Shown here piece by piece: positions 37,190-45,374 of a stretch of DNA of 64,000 nt. Under the pieces are notes generated by a model. That model saw nothing but the letters and a program-made list of their open reading frames with translations, made no database searches and was not told where the DNA came from. Where the stretch lies: the NCBI GenBank assembly GCA_029262375.1, contig JAJCZM010000018.1, positions 1-64,000 on the forward strand. The letters are read 5' to 3'. Within the stretch, counting starts at the first letter, position 1. Each line of letters starts with the position of its first letter. The position numbers and the translations under genes were made by a program. The stretch comes from Deltaproteobacteria bacterium. Lineage in GTDB: Bacteria; Desulfobacterota; Binatia; UBA1149; SPBQ01.

Positions 37190-37393
37190 CTAACTCGGAG
37201 CGCGCATGCTCCGCCTCACTCGACGGCGATCCGGCAGATCCAGAGACTTGCCGGTGGCCGTGGGGCCGAAGGTCAGAAGTGAAGCGACGAACCGCAGCGA
37301 AGCCTTTTCGGCCGCGTCCGAGGGAGCGATCGACCCGGCCGCGCTCATCGCGCCGGTGGGTCTGTGGGTGCTCAGATCGTGTACTTCTGCCAT
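37190..37393 (-). CDS. Small hypothetical ORF between the sigma-54 promoter and ilvA
   Basis: A 67-residue frame (MAEVHDLSTHRPTGAMSAAG to RSMRAPS) starting at ATG 37393. GAGGAAA lies about 8 bases upstream, a good ribosome site. Composition is basic and low in hydrophobic residues, and no fold is recognised. It is the first ATG frame downstream of a sigma-54-like promoter at 37594-37609. It may be a short peptide, or a spurious frame in a repeated non-coding element. It is not a confident gene. Confidence 0.3.
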   Translation of the reverse strand: MAEVHDLSTHRPTGAMSAAGSIAPSDAAEKASLRFVASLLTFGPTATGKSLDLPDRRRVRRSMRAPS

Positions 37394-37416
37394 CGGTCTA
37401 TTTCCTCGGCTGACGT

Positions 37417-37674
37417 CTAAGCTACTTCGCCGGAGGCGGGGGAGCGCCGCACTCCCCCCGCCTCAAACCTTGCGCCGTCTTCGAGCCGCACCAGGCATTG
37501 CGACTGTCGATCCAGCGTTTGGCCGGCGAAGAGCTTCGAGAGAGCCCGTTTCCAGGCCTTCTCTTCGTTCAGGTCAGCTCTGCAGAGGTATAGAGCAAGG
37601 CGTGTGCCACCGGCGCTGAGCCGCCTTTTGACTGGGAGAGTGCGCTTTCGGGCCCGCTCGACTGCAAACTTTAG
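37417..37674 (-). pseudogene. Open frame without a start codon (possible gene remnant)
   Basis: On the minus strand, 85 codons are open and read as protein-like sequence (CRADLNEEKAWKRALSKLF, QSQCLVRLEDGARFEAGG). The only ATG/GTG/TTG is a GTG near the end, and a stop closes the frame 25 bases before the 67-residue ORF. It overlaps the sigma-54-like promoter. It may be a decayed gene or coincidence. A GC-rich hairpin (37433-37464) lies inside it. Confidence 0.3.
37594..37609 (-). promoter_or_regulatory. Near-consensus sigma-54 promoter
   Basis: The minus strand reads TGGCACACGCCTTGCT: TGGCAC, five bases, TTGC, then T, matching the -24/-12 consensus with correct spacing. It lies 180 bases downstream of a sigma-54 activator gene and would transcribe towards ilvA, starting near 37583. 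Confidence 0.6.
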
Positions 37675-37790
37675 TTAGCAGTTCGCCTTCGTTTCGAGCC
37701 CTGGGTGCTAATAAAACTTAGCACCGACCTCGATCGCGGGGGCAAAGCGGCAGATGTGGGGAGTAAACGACTGCTAACAAAAGTTAGCAG
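37662..37790. promoter_or_regulatory. Three 20-bp palindromes, candidate activator-binding (UAS) sites
   Basis: Sites at 37662-37681 (CTGCAAAC-TTTA-GTTAGCAG, one mismatch), 37705-37724 (GTGCTAAT-AAAA-CTTAGCAC, one mismatch) and 37771-37790 (CTGCTAAC-AAAA-GTTAGCAG, perfect). All are 20 bp with an A/T centre and share TGCTAA...TTAGCA. Their centres are about 88, 131 and 197 bases upstream of the predicted sigma-54 start site. That is the usual range for enhancer-binding proteins. The last one abuts the stop codon of the activator gene. Confidence 0.6.
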
Positions 37791-39401
37791 CTAGCGCAGG
37801 CGGTAGTCTTTCATCTTCTTCTGGAGCATCACACGCGACAGCCCGAGGGCCTCGGCAGTGTGCGAGACGTTGCCGTCGTGCCGGCGCAGCGACTCGGCAA
37901 TATAGCGGGCTTCAAAAGCGGCCCTGGCCCTCTTGAGCGGCGCCAGCGACTTCTTGCCGGCGCCCTCCCCTTGGGTCGCGGCCGCATCGATTTCGGCTAC
38001 CGAGTCTCGCCCCAATCCGGCAGCCGGGTCGGAACCGAACTCGCCGATGACATCCTTGCTCAGCACCCGTCGCTCAATCGCAGCACCGGCGAGCGTGAGC
38101 GCCACCGCGCGCTCGACCTCATTCTCGAGTTGGCGAACGTTGCCCGGCCATTCGTACTGCATCATGGCGTCGAACGCGCTCGATTCGATCCCGCGCACCT
38201 GTTTCTTGTGACGCTCGATTGCGTTGGTCAGAAAGTGATCGGCGAGCAGCGGAATGTCCTCCGCACGCTCGCGAAGCGCGGGAACGGCAAGTGGGAACGT
38301 CGCCAGCCGGTAATAGAGATCCTCACGGAAGGAGGAATCGGCGACCGCCGCCTTCAAATCACGATTCGTGGCAGAGATGACCCGAATGTCCACCTTGCGA
38401 ACCTGCGTCGTACCGACCGGCGTGAGCTCGCCGTTTTGCAGTACGCGCAGAAGCTTGGCCTGCATGGCGATCGGTAGCTCGCCGACTTCGTCGAGAAAGA
38501 TCGTTCCGCCGGTGGCCGCTTCGAAAATGCCGACCCGGTCGGCAATCGCTCCGGTAAAAGCGCCCTTGCGATGGCCGAACAACTCGCTCTCGAGCAGTTC
38601 GGCCGGAAGTGCCGCGCAGTTGACGGCGAGAAACGGCGCGCCGCCGCGCTCACTCGCGCGATGAATCCCGCGCGCGACGAGTTCCTTGCCGGTTCCGGTC
38701 TCGCCTTCGACCAACACGGCGATGGGAGACGCCGCCGCGCTCTCCATGAAATGGAACAGTTCGGCCATCGCGCCGCTCGAACCGATGATCTCCTGAAAGC
38801 TATCCTGGCGCGCCATGTCGCGGCGTAGTGCGCCGACCTGGGTACGCAGATTCTGCTCGCGCGCCTTTAGCTCCCCGTACATCCGAGCGTTCTCAATCGC
38901 CACGCCGATGCTGCCGGCCAACGCTTCCAGGAACGTGAGGTCCCCGGCGCTAAACGTACCGCTACTCGGGTTGATGACCTGAATGACACCGATACGGCCG
39001 CGCTGGCTGATCAGGGGCGCCGTCATGATGGCCCGCGTCTGTACGCCGGTATCTTCGTCAACGCCCGTGTAGAAACGCGGATCCGAAGCGGCGTCGTTGA
39101 CGATCTCGCCTTTGCCGCCGGTCACGACGCCGCCCGCGATACCTTCGTTGGCCGAGAAACGAATGCTCAGGAGCCGCTGCGCGACAACCGGATCTTCTTC
39201 GGCAACGTAGGGGAAATAAAGCTGTTGAGTAGACTCGTCGAGCAATAGTACCGCTGTGCCTTCCGCTGAGAATGCATCGCGGCAACGGCGCGTGATCGAG
39301 CCGACGAGTTCATCGAGTTCGAGCTGTTCAGCAAACGCGCAACCGAGGTCGTAAAGGAGCTGAGCCTTCTCTGGCGGGATCGGACCTGGTAGTGCGGACA
39401 T
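37791..39401 (-). CDS. Sigma-54-dependent transcriptional activator (GAF-AAA+-Fis)
   Basis: A 536-residue enhancer-binding protein. Residues 15-175 form a GAF sensor domain. The AAA+ domain follows: Walker A GETGTGKE at 233-240, GAFTGA loop (sigma-54 contact) at 280-285, Walker B IFLDEVGE at about 301-308, and the arginine-finger region FREDLYYRLATFPL. The C-terminal Fis-type helix-turn-helix is DGNVSHTAEALGLSRVMLQKK. The GAF ligand is unknown. There is no receiver domain, so it is not a two-component response regulator. Three palindromes and a sigma-54 promoter lie just beyond its 3' end. Confidence 0.93.
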   Translation of the reverse strand: MSALPGPIPPEKAQLLYDLGCAFAEQLELDELVGSITRRCRDAFSAEGTAVLLLDESTQQLYFPYVAEEDPVVAQRLLSIRFSANEGIAGGVVTGGKGEIVNDAASDPRFYTGVDEDTGVQTRAIMTAPLISQRGRIGVIQVINPSSGTFSAGDLTFLEALAGSIGVAIENARMYGELKAREQNLRTQVGALRRDMARQDSFQEIIGSSGAMAELFHFMESAAASPIAVLVEGETGTGKELVARGIHRASERGGAPFLAVNCAALPAELLESELFGHRKGAFTGAIADRVGIFEAATGGTIFLDEVGELPIAMQAKLLRVLQNGELTPVGTTQVRKVDIRVISATNRDLKAAVADSSFREDLYYRLATFPLAVPALRERAEDIPLLADHFLTNAIERHKKQVRGIESSAFDAMMQYEWPGNVRQLENEVERAVALTLAGAAIERRVLSKDVIGEFGSDPAAGLGRDSVAEIDAAATQGEGAGKKSLAPLKRARAAFEARYIAESLRRHDGNVSHTAEALGLSRVMLQKKMKDYRLR

Positions 39402-39477
39402 CTCAGCACACTGACCAAAGGCGGCCGCTATCGCAACGTCGCCTCCCCTACGCTAAACACGTTCGGGCGATTCTGTG

Positions 39478-40071
39478 ATGGGCTCAAGATCGAAAAAGGA
39501 CTCTGTAATTACCGTGGTCTCGGGACTTCCGCGCTCGGGCACTTCCATGATGATGGGCATGCTCGAGGCGGGCGGAATCCCGTCGTTCGCTGACGGCGTC
39601 CGCGCGGCCGACGAAGACAATCCACGTGGTTACTTCGAATTCGAGCGCGTCAAACAGCTCGCACTCGACGATGAGTGGCTGGAGCAAGCGACCGGGAAGT
39701 CGATCAAAGTGATCTCCGCACTGCTAGAACGCTTACCGCCGCGTTTCGAGTACCGCGTGGTCTTCATGCAACGTGAGATGAATGAGGTGCTGGCGTCTCA
39801 ACGGGCCATGCTCGAACGCCGCGGCCGCGGCGGTGATCAGCCCGACGACGCGCGCATGGGTGCGCTGTTCTCGAAACACCTGGCGAAGGTCCGCGCGGAA
39901 CTCGCGAATCGACCCGAGTTGCGCGTGTGCTACATCGAACACCGCGACGCGATCGCGTCGCCGCAGCGCACGGCTGCGACGGTCAATGCATTCCTGGACG
40001 GTGATTGTGACGAATCTGCGATGGCGGGCGCGGTCGAGGCCCGGCTGTATCGACAGCGTTTCGAGGGCTAG
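39478..40071 (+). CDS. Sulfotransferase-like P-loop protein
   Basis: A 197-residue protein with the PAPS 5'-phosphosulfate loop TVVSGLPRSGTSMMMGML at the N-terminus, followed by DNPRGYFEFERVKQL as in bacterial sulfotransferase-like proteins that act on large or unknown acceptors. It is shorter than classical sulfotransferases. The typical 3'-phosphate site appears as FMQREMNEVLASQ, with no clear Arg-Asp-Pro. ATG 39478 (or GTG 39475 directly before). Divergent from the sigma-54 activator across about 75 bases; convergent with a second sulfotransferase. Confidence 0.75.
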   Translation: MGSRSKKDSVITVVSGLPRSGTSMMMGMLEAGGIPSFADGVRAADEDNPRGYFEFERVKQLALDDEWLEQATGKSIKVISALLERLPPRFEYRVVFMQREMNEVLASQRAMLERRGRGGDQPDDARMGALFSKHLAKVRAELANRPELRVCYIEHRDAIASPQRTAATVNAFLDGDCDESAMAGAVEARLYRQRFEG

Positions 40072-40114
40072 TCGGGCATGGCCGGTCGCACGCGATGGGC
40101 GAGCAGAGGGCAAT

Positions 40115-40154
40115 CGGCCGACCGGCCGACCGGCCTACCCGCCTACCCGCCTAC
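40115..40154. repeat. Five degenerate 8-bp tandem units
   Basis: CGGCCGAC twice, CGGCCTAC once and CCGCCTAC twice, end to end between two convergent sulfotransferase genes. The last unit overlaps the stop of the minus-strand gene. Confidence 0.7.
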
Positions 40155-41014
40155 CAGCTCAAACCGTACTGATCGCGTAGATCGGCGAGGTCATCGGCCA
40201 ACAGCCGCTCGAGGTACTCGCGGTGTACATCGGGCATTCCCCCTCCCGACGTCGGATTAACGGGCTCGCGCACCGACGGACCGAAGTAACGCTCGCCCGC
40301 CGACACGCCGAGAAAGTTCATCACCTCGAGTAAAAATTCCTCGGGGCGATCTTGAATGTCATCGAATTTGCCGACGAGTAAATGTCCATCGGCGAGCGCG
40401 TCACGCCAGTTGTCGATGTTGCGACGATACTGAGCACAACGACGCTGGTACTCGTCGCTGAAGAAGGCGTGCCACTGCTCTTGGGTAACGTCGTCGAGCT
40501 TGCGACCGGCATTGCGAACCAGGTCCTTCTTCGCATGCGACCAGGCGCGCTCCACCGGGTTACGAATCATGATGATCACACGCACCGCCGGGTTCAGCGC
40601 CACGACTTCGTCGATCAGTTCTCGATCCATCGCCGCATAGCTTGCGGTGGCTTCACCGAACCGACGAGGCCGATACGGCCGACCACACAGGCGCAGGCTG
40701 AAGTAGTTCTTGGCAAGCCACAGCCACGCCGGATCCCGGAACAGGCCGAGGTACCAGTCGAGGCGATCACTCTGGAATTTCGGGTGTTCCGGCTCTCGAA
40801 GGCGCGAGAAGTAGAAGATCTCCTTTAGCCGCGGCCAAAAGATTTCCGGATGGTCGCGCAGATTCTCATGAAGCCACGTGGTGCCGGTACGTTGCGGGCC
40901 GACGATCATGAAGTCGGGAAACCGGTCGAGCCGCACTGAGCCATCGGGCAGCTGCACGTGCCGGAGCCGCTCGCGCACCTCCGAGCTGAGAATTAAGGGC
41001 TTCTGGTCGGTCAT
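40151..41014 (-). CDS. Sulfotransferase domain protein
   Basis: A 287-residue PAPS-dependent sulfotransferase. The 5'-phosphosulfate loop is DFMIVGPQRTGTTWLHENL and the 3'-phosphate site RVIIMIRNPVERAWSHAKKDL, both canonical. A C-terminal LLEVMNFLGVS and a Ser/Gly-rich loop also fit. The acceptor could be a carbohydrate or lipid. No PAPS-synthesis genes are in the window. Convergent with the smaller sulfotransferase-like gene. Confidence 0.88.
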   Translation of the reverse strand: MTDQKPLILSSEVRERLRHVQLPDGSVRLDRFPDFMIVGPQRTGTTWLHENLRDHPEIFWPRLKEIFYFSRLREPEHPKFQSDRLDWYLGLFRDPAWLWLAKNYFSLRLCGRPYRPRRFGEATASYAAMDRELIDEVVALNPAVRVIIMIRNPVERAWSHAKKDLVRNAGRKLDDVTQEQWHAFFSDEYQRRCAQYRRNIDNWRDALADGHLLVGKFDDIQDRPEEFLLEVMNFLGVSAGERYFGPSVREPVNPTSGGGMPDVHREYLERLLADDLADLRDQYGLSW

Positions 41015-41169
41015 GGAGAGTCGCAGATAGGCCGAAATCGGCGGCCTAACGTCAGGTTATGTCCAGGTTACGCCATCGCGACGGATCGCGCGAGACGGGG
41101 CCCGCAACCGCTACGGCGTCTGCTCGGGAATGCGTACTTTGACATGCCGCGGCGTAACAGGCTTATTTT

Positions 41170-41185
41170 GACCGACCGGTCGGTC
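41170..41185. promoter_or_regulatory. 16-bp perfect palindrome, candidate TetR operator
   Basis: GACCGACCGGTCGGTC lies 62 bases upstream of the TetR start and is flanked by a further related CCGACCGG at 41227-41234. Palindromes of this form are common TetR operators, so autoregulation is likely. Confidence 0.6.
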
Positions 41186-41247
41186 GGCTATAGCCCCTCG
41201 GGTCGTGTGTTCTCCTCTCGAGTAGCCGACCGGCCAGCACCCTTATC

Positions 41248-41868
41248 ATGCCTCGAGTTGTCGATAGAGAAGTACGTCGCAGCGCCCTCATTCAGGCCGC
41301 CCTCTTTGTATTCGCCGAGAACGGCTACCACGGCGCCACCATGCAGCAAGTCGCCGACCGCGCCGGCATGAGCAAAGGCGGGCTCTACGAATATTTCTCC
41401 AGCAAGGACGACCTGCTGCTCGGAACCGCAGAGGCGGTGATCAACGAGATGTCCGAGGAGTCGATGCAGCTACTGCGCTCGAGCGAAGGCCCGCTGCGCC
41501 AACGCGTCGCGAGACACGCCGAGTACATTCTCGAGAACATAGAAGGTTGGGCTGAAGTCTCGCAGTCGATGCGCCAGGTCTGGGCGGAACTGGGCAACGC
41601 AGAAAGTCCGCTGACGAAACTTCTCGGCGCCCACTACCGCCGGTCCGTAGACCAGCTAGAGACGCTGTTCGATGAAGCCGTCGTCTCCGAAGGTCTCGAC
41701 AACTTCCCTACTCGTGCCGCCGTGCTCACGATCATGGCCGTCATCGACGGTCTTCTCATTCAGGCAGTCATCGCTCCCGAAGAGTTTCGCCTCTACTCGC
41801 AGAGCGGAATGTTTCCCCGAATGTGTGCCGCATTGATCCCAGGCCCCATCGACGAGGCTGCATCATGA
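41248..41868 (+). CDS. TetR/AcrR-family transcriptional repressor
   Basis: A 206-residue protein. The N-terminal helix-turn-helix is RRSALIQAALFVFAENGYHGATMQQVADRAGMSKGGLYEYFSSKDDLL, a textbook TetR domain. The C-terminal ligand domain has no named ligand. Its stop overlaps the RND transporter start (ATGA at 41865-41868), so repressor and pump are translated together. The 16-bp palindrome upstream is the probable operator. Confidence 0.93.
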   Translation: MPRVVDREVRRSALIQAALFVFAENGYHGATMQQVADRAGMSKGGLYEYFSSKDDLLLGTAEAVINEMSEESMQLLRSSEGPLRQRVARHAEYILENIEGWAEVSQSMRQVWAELGNAESPLTKLLGAHYRRSVDQLETLFDEAVVSEGLDNFPTRAAVLTIMAVIDGLLIQAVIAPEEFRLYSQSGMFPRMCAALIPGPIDEAAS

Positions 41869-44234
41869 TCCAAAACGCAAAAGATTTCTGGGCGAATATT
41901 TGCCTGACCTATCGCAAGAGCGTCCTGTTCGTTCTCGCTTGCGTTACGGCTCTAGCGATCGCTCAGCTTCCTTCGCTCGAGTTCGAGAACGCCATGGACA
42001 TTTGGTTTCTCGACGACGACCCCACCTATCTCGCGCATCGAGAGATGGTGGATACCTACGCCAGCGACGAAATGATCGTCGTAGGGCTCGCAGCGCCCGA
42101 CGTCTTCGCTCCCGAGGTTCTCGAATTGATCGACCGGCTCGGGTCCAAGCTCGAGAAAGCGCCCCATGTCGAGAAGATCATCAGCCTGACGACGATCGAA
42201 TCGATCGAAGGCCGCGACGACGCACTGGAGATCGGTGACCTCATCGAGATGCCGATCGAGCCGGACAGGTTGCCGGCGATTCGCGAGAAGGCACTCGCCA
42301 ACAAGTTCTATGTGAACAACATCGTTTCCGCCGCCGGCGACTTCACGCTGATTCTCGCGCGAATACCGTCGATTCCGGGGGATTTCGACTACAAGATCGA
42401 GGCCGTCGAAGCGGTACACGCCATCCTAGCGACAGAGCCCGACACTGAGTTCTTTCTCTCGGGCGGGGCGCCGATCGACTACGAATTCTACGCGCTGTCG
42501 GAGAAGGACAACGTACGCATCAGCACGCTGATCATCGTATTCGTGACGGGCGCGCTGTGGTTCCTGCTCGGCTCGATCAGCGGAGTCGTTCTTTCCATCG
42601 GCACCGTCATCATCTCGACCGTGTGGGCCCACGCATGGATCGCGCTGGCCGGTGCGAAGCTCAACATGATCACGACGATGTTGCCGGGACTCCTGATCGC
42701 GGTCGGTGTCGCCGATTCGATGCACGTGCTGGTCGAGTACCAAAACAAGCTTCGCGTTCATGACGACAAGACAGAAGCGCTGCACGCCGCATACATCGAC
42801 CTGATGAGCCCGTTGGCGCTCACCACGCTGACCACCGCGATCGGCCTGCTCTCTCTCAGCATCAGCAAAGTGCAGGGTATTCGCGAGTTCGGCATGTTCG
42901 CCGCGTTCGGCGTGGTCGGCGCGTTCGTTCTATCGGTGACGATGGTTCCGATCATCGCCAGCTACCTGCCGAAGCCGCGACGCGCCAAAAGCACCGAGCG
43001 CGAGACCGCTCGATCCGAGCGCGCACTACGTCGCCTACATGAACTCACAATGACCCATGGTCGTCTGATCGTAACGGCATCGGCCGTGGTGATCCTTGTT
43101 GCATCGTACGGCGCGTCGTTGGTGAAGACAGAGTCGGAGTTCATCGAGGCATTCCCGGACGGCTACAAAGCGAAAACCGATACCCGCCGGATCGAGAGCG
43201 AACTCGGCGGAATCATCACACTCGACATTCTCGTCGACTCGGGCAAGGAAGGCGGCGTCAAAGATCCCGCCGTGCTGCAACAGCTGGTCGCGCTCGAAAA
43301 ACACCTCATCTCCGAACCATCGGTGGGCACAACCCAATCGATAGCCGACATGATGAAGGACATGCGACGGGCTTTTCACAGCAACGACCAGAGCGAGTAC
43401 AAGCTGCCGGAAACTCGCGAGGAAGCGGCGCAGTACCTGCTTCTGTACGAGATGGACGCGCCCGACGGGGATCTCAAGGAATTCACCACCTACGACTATC
43501 GGCACACGCGCCTGTCGTCGCGCGTACTGCTCGACAACTCTTCGGAGGCCTACGACGTCTGCGAACGCGCCGATGCATGGATCGCAGAGAACTTCGTACC
43601 GCTCGGCATCACCGGCGAAGTCACCGGTCTGATCAGGCTATATGCCGAGATGGAAGTCTACATCCGCTCCAGCTTGGTACGTGGCTTCTCACTCGCGCTA
43701 TTCCTGATCTTCATCGTTTTCTGCCTGCAGTTGCGTTCGGTACCCCTCGGCGCGATCGCGATGATCCCGAACGTGGTGCCGATCCTCGTCAGTCTCGGTG
43801 TCATGGGCTATTTCGGCATCGCGCTCGACTCCATGACATGTATGGTTGCCTCCATCGCTATTGGACTGGCGGTAGACGACTCCATCCACTTTGTCAGCCG
43901 CATTCGTCGCAGGCTCGACGCCGGCTTGCCGATGCGCGAGTCGCTCGAGGAGGCGACCATCGAAGTGGGGCGCGCGCTCGTCTACACCTCGATCACGCTT
44001 TGCCTGGGCTTCGGCGTGATGATGATCGCGACCTTCGTCGGCATCTTCTACTTCGGCCTGTTGTGTACGCTCACCGTGGCAGTGGCGCTCGTCGCCGACC
44101 TACTCCTGCTCCCTGTCGTATTTCGCTGGTACGGCGGCCTTGGCGACGGCGCCAACGCGGTCGAAGCCGACCGCCATGCTCTCTCTGCCCACCCTGAGCA
44201 TGCGGGCGACGTCGCTGCCCCTGCCATTCAGTGA
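41865..44234 (+). CDS. RND-superfamily (MMPL/HpnN-like) lipid or small-molecule exporter
   Basis: A 789-residue membrane protein with 12 predicted helices in the pattern 1-5 / 1-5 around two large periplasmic loops. The paired sterol-sensing-like domains carry the proton-relay motifs GLLIAVGVADSMHVLVEY and IAIGLAVDDSIHFVSRI. Absence of partner adaptor or TolC genes here argues for the MMPL/HpnN-like branch, which moves lipids or hopanoids. ATG 41865 (ATGA overlap with the TetR stop) fits; 14 upstream codons are in-frame but lie inside the TetR gene. Confidence 0.88.
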   Translation: MIQNAKDFWANICLTYRKSVLFVLACVTALAIAQLPSLEFENAMDIWFLDDDPTYLAHREMVDTYASDEMIVVGLAAPDVFAPEVLELIDRLGSKLEKAPHVEKIISLTTIESIEGRDDALEIGDLIEMPIEPDRLPAIREKALANKFYVNNIVSAAGDFTLILARIPSIPGDFDYKIEAVEAVHAILATEPDTEFFLSGGAPIDYEFYALSEKDNVRISTLIIVFVTGALWFLLGSISGVVLSIGTVIISTVWAHAWIALAGAKLNMITTMLPGLLIAVGVADSMHVLVEYQNKLRVHDDKTEALHAAYIDLMSPLALTTLTTAIGLLSLSISKVQGIREFGMFAAFGVVGAFVLSVTMVPIIASYLPKPRRAKSTERETARSERALRRLHELTMTHGRLIVTASAVVILVASYGASLVKTESEFIEAFPDGYKAKTDTRRIESELGGIITLDILVDSGKEGGVKDPAVLQQLVALEKHLISEPSVGTTQSIADMMKDMRRAFHSNDQSEYKLPETREEAAQYLLLYEMDAPDGDLKEFTTYDYRHTRLSSRVLLDNSSEAYDVCERADAWIAENFVPLGITGEVTGLIRLYAEMEVYIRSSLVRGFSLALFLIFIVFCLQLRSVPLGAIAMIPNVVPILVSLGVMGYFGIALDSMTCMVASIAIGLAVDDSIHFVSRIRRRLDAGLPMRESLEEATIEVGRALVYTSITLCLGFGVMMIATFVGIFYFGLLCTLTVAVALVADLLLLPVVFRWYGGLGDGANAVEADRHALSAHPEHAGDVAAPAIQ

Positions 44235-44261
44235 ACTAGGCCAACCCGTTAGAAGGACCGG

Positions 44262-45374
44262 ATGAAGTCGTTCGTAAATCTCAACAAGGGGCGCACCCCG
44301 CGCCAAGCCCATGTCGACCTCGACGGTCTCAAGGACGACGAACTCGGCCGCGGCGGATTCTCCGGACGTGCCGCCCAGCTGTATCGCCGCAACGACCCGA
44401 CGAAATATCGGGTCGAAGGCGACTATCGCCTACGCAATCTGAATGGGAACAAGCTCTCGCCCGCCGACATGGACGACCCGCGCGGCCTCCCGCTTGCGCT
44501 GTTCGAGAACGCCGACTGCCGAGTGTCGATAAGCCGACGACGCGAGCCGATGCCGATGTACGCGCGCAACGCAGCGGGAGACGAGTCGTTCTTCGTGCAC
44601 CGCGGCACGGGCAGCTTCGAGACCGAATTCGGGACAATCGTGTATGAGCCCGGCGACTATGTGATCATCCCGAAGGCGACGACGTATCGCGTGGTTCCGC
44701 GAACCGATGACAATTTTTTCCTGATCTGCGAGACCGTCGACGAACTGATCGTCGCCGACTTCGGAGTTTTCGGTCGGCATGCACCGTTCGATCCGACGCT
44801 GATCACGACCCCTGAACCGCAGGTCCTGGCGAGCGACGGTCGCGATGAGTGGGAAGTCCTCGTGCGGCACGGAGACGACACCTCGTCGCTCTTTTACGCG
44901 CACAACCCTTGCGACGTAGAAGGCTGGAAAGGCGACCTCTTCCCCTTCAAGTTCAACATCCGCGACTGGAACGTCATCATGTCCGATACGCTGCATCTGC
45001 CGCCGTCCGTGCACAATTTCATGACGGCCGACGGGGTGATCCTCTGCCACTTCCTGCCGCGGCCGGCCGAGGGGCGCGCCGGCGTCGAACGGGTTCCTTA
45101 CTACCATCGCAATGCCGACTACGATGAACTGATTCTGTATCACGGCGGAACCTTCCTCGGACAGGAGCTGCCGACCGGTCTGATCGCGCATTCACCGCAG
45201 GGCATCCATCACGGCGCCCCGGAGGAACTGCGAGAACTGGCTCGCGCAACGCACGACGAGATAGACCGGGTCGATTGGCAGATGATCTCGATCGACACGC
45301 GCCGCCCTCTGCGCCCGACGCGCGCGCTGCGGGACTACGAACAGAGAAAGGCCGCAGAGAAGAACTCGAAATGA
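44262..45374 (+). CDS. Homogentisate 1,2-dioxygenase-like cupin
   Basis: A 370-residue member of the homogentisate dioxygenase fold (GDESFFVHRGTGSFETEFGTIVYEPGDYVIIPKATTYRV; HLPPSVHNFMTADGVILCHFLPR). Iron ligands are probably the His in PYYHRNADYDE, the nearby acidic residue, and the His in GIHHG. The spacing from HRN to the acidic ligand differs by one residue from classical enzymes. No maleylacetoacetate isomerase or fumarylacetoacetase is beside it. The true substrate may therefore be another aromatic. AGAAGGA ribosome site at 44251-44257. Confidence 0.8.
   Translation: MKSFVNLNKGRTPRQAHVDLDGLKDDELGRGGFSGRAAQLYRRNDPTKYRVEGDYRLRNLNGNKLSPADMDDPRGLPLALFENADCRVSISRRREPMPMYARNAAGDESFFVHRGTGSFETEFGTIVYEPGDYVIIPKATTYRVVPRTDDNFFLICETVDELIVADFGVFGRHAPFDPTLITTPEPQVLASDGRDEWEVLVRHGDDTSSLFYAHNPCDVEGWKGDLFPFKFNIRDWNVIMSDTLHLPPSVHNFMTADGVILCHFLPRPAEGRAGVERVPYYHRNADYDELILYHGGTFLGQELPTGLIAHSPQGIHHGAPEELRELARATHDEIDRVDWQMISIDTRRPLRPTRALRDYEQRKAAEKNSK

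Noticed and set aside
37206-37619. A 137-codon plus-strand frame in the non-coding stretch
   Set aside because: Arg/Leu/Ser-rich, no ribosome site at its start, and overlaps the hairpin and promoter elements.
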